From positions 1 through 64,000 of the forward strand of contig CAZFHS010000001.1 of the NCBI GenBank assembly GCA_964518955.1: DNA of 64,000 bases. The letters are read 5' to 3'. Shown piece after piece: positions 60,352 through 64,000 of the stretch; the stretch's first letter is position 1; each line of letters opens with the position of its first letter. The notes beneath the pieces are model-generated. The model was given only the letters and a program-made list of their open reading frames with translations. It ran no database searches and was not told where the DNA came from. Origin of the DNA: JBDGYW01 sp964518955. Its GTDB lineage: Bacteria; Gemmatimonadota; Gemmatimonadetes; Gemmatimonadales; GWC2-71-9. The translations under genes and the position numbers were made by a program.

Positions 60352-61856
60352 GGCACCAATTTCTTCGCCGTTCCAGTCACATGCAGAGTCAAGCGATCCA
60401 TCAAGCTCGTGAGCATTTGGCGGCGGTTCTTGAACTGCTTTCGAACAAATGCGATGGCTCCCCCGACGACTATACCCACCGCGGGAAGCAAAGCGGTAAG
60501 CCCCGACTCGACGATCGGCAATACGAGCACACCGACCACTACCGAGCCAACTCCGACCGTAATCGCTATCAGTCCGCTACGATCCTCCATGATGGTGATC
60601 TTGGTGCTGCCGTCGCGCGGGCTCACTTGCACACGCGTTACAAACGTCTTGTCTCCCGACTTCTCGGTCGTCCATGCGAAGACCTTGCCTACGGCAGCCT
60701 CTATTTTGCCAGCCTCACCCACTGTCTCCTGAATCATCTCGAGCAGAATGGGATACTCCGACTCGGGTACTTCCCCATTCACACGCCTAACTAGGTGTGT
60801 CCCCGCCGGGATCCCCAGCACTCGAGGAGCAGGCAAAGTTGGTTGGTCGAGAGCTTCTGCGGCAGCCTGCACGTGGCGAGTTGGGATGTCTACTTCTGCG
60901 GCAAGCTCTTTCACGCCCGTGAGCGAGAAGTCTCCCGCCCCGGTAGGCTCTGCAGCTTCTAGAGACGCTGCCTTGCGAATGATCTCGTTCGCCTCGCTCT
61001 CTGCGTATCGACGTTTCCACACACTCGAATCCGAGAGGGCGCCCACGAACTCATCTGGGGTTTCGAAGCGTTCATCCGGATCGATCGCCAGAGCGCGTAC
61101 GAGCGCCGCCTCGATCGATTCCGGCATTGCTGCGAACGACTCACGATGCCCCGGCGGTGCTTTGAGGAACTTGCCTGCCCGGAGTTCGCCCTCAGTAATC
61201 CACCGCGAGGGCGCGCTTCCAATCAACATCTCGTACACCACACAAGCGAGGCTATAGGTATCGGAGCGTGCATCCAGGTCTGTACCGGCAGCTGCTTGCT
61301 CGGGACTCATATAGCCAGGCGTGCCGAGCGGGAAACCAGTTCGCGTGAGTGGCTCGTCGGTGGCTGAAGTCACTGCCTTGGCGATACCGAAGTCCGCCAC
61401 CAAAGCGTGTCCCTCAGTAAGCAAGACGTTTTCCGGTTTCACGTCCCTATGCACCACACCTTCCCTATGCGCGTAGCTGAGCGCATCGCCAACGTCTTTG
61501 GTGACAGCGAGTGTATCCTCCACCCCGATGCTTCGTTCTCGGTTGAGGCGTGCGCGCAGGGACTCGCCCTTCACGAGTGGCATCACGTAATACAAGAACT
61601 CATCTGCATGGCCGGAGTCGTACAACGCGAGCACGTGTGGATGGTTCAAGTTTGCGGCAATCTGGATTTCGCGGAGAAACCGCTCCGATCCCATGACGGC
61701 GGACAGCTCTGGGTGCATGACCTTGAGAGCAACTGGCCGATCGTGTTTCTGATCGTGTGCGAGGAAAACGGTAGCCATGCCGCCGGCGCCGATTTCCCGC
61801 TCGATACGGTAGCTGCCGGCGAGGGCGAGTTTGAGACGATCGATTGCAATGCTCAT
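60348..61856 (-). CDS. Membrane Ser/Thr protein kinase (PknB-like)
   Basis: 502 residues from ATG61856. Kinase domain: glycine loop EIGAGGMATVFLA (~21-33), Lys45, HRD 136-138 (HRDVKPEN), DFG 155-157, GTPGYMSPEQAA. After it comes a ~60-residue linker with a helix (SLTGVKELAAEVDIPTRHVQAAAEAL), a strand-rich part (~330-400) and two close hydrophobic segments near residues 410-450 (ITVGVGSVVVGVLVLPIV and ALLPAVGIVVGGAIAFV). The kinase would face the cytoplasm. The hydrolase gene downstream is coupled by ATGA overlap. No good ribosome site is seen, and an ATG six codons earlier is possible. Confidence 0.9.
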   Translation of the reverse strand: MSIAIDRLKLALAGSYRIEREIGAGGMATVFLAHDQKHDRPVALKVMHPELSAVMGSERFLREIQIAANLNHPHVLALYDSGHADEFLYYVMPLVKGESLRARLNRERSIGVEDTLAVTKDVGDALSYAHREGVVHRDVKPENVLLTEGHALVADFGIAKAVTSATDEPLTRTGFPLGTPGYMSPEQAAAGTDLDARSDTYSLACVVYEMLIGSAPSRWITEGELRAGKFLKAPPGHRESFAAMPESIEAALVRALAIDPDERFETPDEFVGALSDSSVWKRRYAESEANEIIRKAASLEAAEPTGAGDFSLTGVKELAAEVDIPTRHVQAAAEALDQPTLPAPRVLGIPAGTHLVRRVNGEVPESEYPILLEMIQETVGEAGKIEAAVGKVFAWTTEKSGDKTFVTRVQVSPRDGSTKITIMEDRSGLIAITVGVGSVVVGVLVLPIVESGLTALLPAVGIVVGGAIAFVRKQFKNRRQMLTSLMDRLTLHVTGTAKKLVP

Positions 61857-61908
61857 GATGAGTGAAAGTCGCAATCGGGGAGTCGAAGCGCCAGTGACGA
61901 CGGCGTCA

Positions 61909-61932
61909 GGGCGGTAGGGTGGTAGGGCGGTA
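61909..61932 (+). repeat. G-rich octamer tandem repeat (GGGYGGTA x3)
   Basis: Three copies of GGGCGGTA / GGGTGGTA / GGGCGGTA lie in the 127-bp gap before the kinase gene (61857-61983). The rest of the gap shows nothing recognisable. Confidence 0.65.
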
Positions 61933-61983
61933 CCCCTCCCGACCGCACATCACGGACTCCGAACTCAGCATCCAAGGAGGCGC

Positions 61984-63993
61984 TCAGTTGAACCAACGCC
62001 GATACCATTCTACACTCCTGTCGATCAAGTCCACGACGTGACCCGTCTCACGTACACCGTGTCCTTCCCTCGGGTAGCGTACCATCACCGACGGCACGCC
62101 CACGTCGTGCAGCGCGATGTAGAACTGTTCGGCTTCGGCGATAGGCACGTCGTTATCGTTCTCACCATGCACTAGCATCGTCGGAGTCCGCACTTTGGCC
62201 ACATGCTTGAGTGCGGATCGTTCCCACAATACGTCCATCAGGTTTTCCTGATGCGGGTATGCGCCGAACTCAACCGCGAGGTAGTCATGGTAATAGGCCA
62301 TATAGTTGAAGCTGATGAGATTCGAGATGCTCGCAATCGGGATCGCTGCGGCAAATATGTCTGTCTGCGTGATGATCCAGTTGGTCAACTGCCCACCGTA
62401 GCTGCCGCCTTCGATGCCGAGTCTGTCGCGATCTATCCAATCGAACCTCCTGATTGCCGCCAACACTCCGTATATCACATCCTTGGCCTCGCCGCCGTTT
62501 TGATCGCCGAATATGGCGTCGGCAAACGCCTGCCCATATCCTGTTGATCCACGATAGTTGACCGTCAAAACCGCCCAACCTTGTGCCGCGTAAACCTGGG
62601 CCTTGTGATCGAATCGCGGGCCTCTCTGACCGTGAGGTCCACCCTTGATCATCGTGATCAGCGGGTGGGTGGTTCCTTCGGACAGGCCTCTGGGGTATGT
62701 GAAGAATGCCTCAACCTCTTGTCCGTCGAAGCTCTGGAACCGTAGTGACTCTATAGGTCCCACGAATCGACTGTCTAGCAACGCGCGATTCACGTCTGTA
62801 AGCTGGCGGGTGGCGCGGTTGTCACGTATGAAGAGTTGCGCGAGATCATCAGCCGAGTGAAATGCGAACGCAACCATTCCGTTCCCATTCACCGACCAAC
62901 TGCCCACGCCGCCGGGGTCGCCGATTACAACCCCGTGATTGGAGCCATCAGAATCGATTCGATGCAGGCCTACGCTGCCCTGGTTCTGCACGGTGAAGTA
63001 CACCGAGCGTCCGTCGGGCGCCCACTGTGGCGCACCCTGGCGATTGTCGATCCCCTGCCCCAGTTCCATTCGGTTGGATCCATCAGAATTCATCACCCAC
63101 ACATGCGTGTCTTCCATGGTTGTCTCGGAAGACGTGAGCCCACGCTTCGTGCCTTGATATACCACCTCACTGCCGTCGGGAGACCACTGAGGACGGTATT
63201 CCGCATTCTCCGTCGTTGTTAGTCGTCTGATCGCACTGTTGTCCACGTGCACTGCGAAGATGTCGTAGTTGAAAAACTTGTCGGGGTCTTCTTCGCGGTT
63301 TGATACAAACAAGATCTCACTGCCGTCGGGAGACCAATCCAGGGAGTGTTCGTAATAAACGCCTTCGGTTAGTTGACGTGTCTCCCCGCTCGAGACGTCG
63401 ACAATGAAGATGTGTGCGCGACGATTGTCGTTGAAACGCGTGAGTCCCTCTGAAGCGGTTGGTTTGTACAGGTACCGCGTGATCACCACAGGATCGCCAG
63501 ACGCTTCCTCCGATTCCGGTCCCGGCGTCGTAGACACAAATGCGATGGCACTGCCGTCGGGCGCCCATGTGAACCGTTCGCCGCTCGATGGAAGCGGATG
63601 ATTTGTGCCCGAAACCTCGGAGAGGAATCTGGGATTGCCGCCGTCAGGCTGCATGACGACCAACCCGTATCGGTCGTTCAGATCACCAACGTATGCGATC
63701 TGTGACCCGTCGGGTGACCAGCGTGCATTCGACCCGGGTGTATCGAGCAACTGGCTGGTCGAGTTCTCTTCGAGATCGTAGATCCAGAGTCTGGAGGAAG
63801 ACCGACCAGTTCCTTCTCGGCTGGTCAAGCTGTAGACGATCAGTTCGCCATTCGGCGACAGCTGCACATCGCCCACCGATTTGAGTGTATGCAGGTCCTC
63901 ACTCGTGAGTCCGGGCTGTTGTGCCGCGAGTGGAAACGCAAGAGCCATCATGCACACGGCGGTTTTCAATTGACGCAGGAACGTCATTTGCAT
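61984..63993 (-). CDS. S9 family peptidase (DPP-IV/acylaminoacyl-peptidase-like), exported
   Basis: 669 residues with a signal peptide (LKTAVCMMALAFPLAAQQ). A TolB/PD40-type propeller (repeats such as ARWSPDGSQIAYVG, LDWSPDGSEILFVSNRE, PQWSPDGSEVVY) covers ~40-410. The hydrolase domain carries TVNYRGSTGYGQAFAD, GGSYGGQLTNW (nucleophile Ser), LVHGENDNDVP (Asp) and PREGHGVRE (His). All triad residues are present. Expected to remove peptides of one to three residues in the periplasm. The start lies 7 bases from the window edge, so its ribosome site is not visible. Confidence 0.92.
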   Translation of the reverse strand: MQMTFLRQLKTAVCMMALAFPLAAQQPGLTSEDLHTLKSVGDVQLSPNGELIVYSLTSREGTGRSSSRLWIYDLEENSTSQLLDTPGSNARWSPDGSQIAYVGDLNDRYGLVVMQPDGGNPRFLSEVSGTNHPLPSSGERFTWAPDGSAIAFVSTTPGPESEEASGDPVVITRYLYKPTASEGLTRFNDNRRAHIFIVDVSSGETRQLTEGVYYEHSLDWSPDGSEILFVSNREEDPDKFFNYDIFAVHVDNSAIRRLTTTENAEYRPQWSPDGSEVVYQGTKRGLTSSETTMEDTHVWVMNSDGSNRMELGQGIDNRQGAPQWAPDGRSVYFTVQNQGSVGLHRIDSDGSNHGVVIGDPGGVGSWSVNGNGMVAFAFHSADDLAQLFIRDNRATRQLTDVNRALLDSRFVGPIESLRFQSFDGQEVEAFFTYPRGLSEGTTHPLITMIKGGPHGQRGPRFDHKAQVYAAQGWAVLTVNYRGSTGYGQAFADAIFGDQNGGEAKDVIYGVLAAIRRFDWIDRDRLGIEGGSYGGQLTNWIITQTDIFAAAIPIASISNLISFNYMAYYHDYLAVEFGAYPHQENLMDVLWERSALKHVAKVRTPTMLVHGENDNDVPIAEAEQFYIALHDVGVPSVMVRYPREGHGVRETGHVVDLIDRSVEWYRRWFN

Positions 63994-64000
63994 CTTTGGA

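Noticed and set aside
1..64000. Integrated prophage, transposon or genomic island
   Set aside because: No integrase, transposase, terminal inverted repeats, tRNA boundary or phage structural genes were seen.

Overview
The window looks like chromosome from a free-living or host-associated bacterium of the Gemmatimonadota/Acidobacteriota type, most likely a Gemmatimonadota-like lineage. This rests on gene content only. There are five large MacB/FtsX-type permeases of the ADOP family (acidobacterial duplicated orphan permease, TIGR03434) paired with PadR regulators and no ATPase gene. There are many exported peptidases (S41, M55, M28, S10, two S9), two eukaryote-like Ser/Thr kinases, a RagB/SusD-like protein and many lipoproteins. 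No rRNA, tRNA, CRISPR array, integrase or transposase was found, so the taxonomy is an inference.

Layout. 1-12.2 kb: a trypsin-fold protein with its catalytic triad lost, a giant modular lipoprotein (invasin-like Ig repeats, BIG2 domains and duplicated beta-propellers) broken by one frameshift, a 5'-truncated SusD-like gene, and a zinc-ribbon Ser/Thr kinase. 12.2-20.5 kb: an S41 lipoprotein peptidase, a HlyIII-family membrane protein, an orphan PduS-PduT-like microcompartment electron-transfer pair, an M55 D-aminopeptidase, an NTF2-like protein, a cupin remnant and a TonB-plug-like outer-membrane protein. 20.5-23.4 kb: a DUF454 protein, then a HAD phosphatase, response regulator and methyltransferase run. 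23.4-32.4 kb: two PadR-ADOP loci back to back with recognisable operators; one ADOP copy carries an amber mutation. 32.4-45.3 kb: glycosyltransferase, membrane-anchored MutS-like ATPase, class A penicillin-binding protein, lipoprotein, beta-lactamase-fold protein without its SxxK residues, TPR protein, MFS exporter and M28 peptidase. 45.4-50.6 kb (minus strand): S10 carboxypeptidase, EamA transporter, leucine-dehydrogenase-like protein and amidohydrolase, probably one operon. 50.8-59.2 kb: a small exported protein, oligopeptidase B, and a third PadR locus with two ADOP permeases. 59.2-64 kb: a serine hydrolase translationally coupled to a Ser/Thr kinase, and an S9 peptidase.

How it fits together. 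The exported peptidases, oligopeptidase B, leucine dehydrogenase and transporters suggest a lifestyle based on peptides and amino acids. The PadR-permease loci look like autoregulated envelope or efflux units. Several genes are damaged (frameshifts near 1.88 kb and 48.15 kb, an amber codon at 30.44 kb, truncations at 9.65 and 18.9 kb). These are either real gene decay or consensus errors in the assembly. The items I consider most worth following are the isolated PduS-PduT pair, the two pseudoenzymes and the duplicated-propeller lipoprotein.
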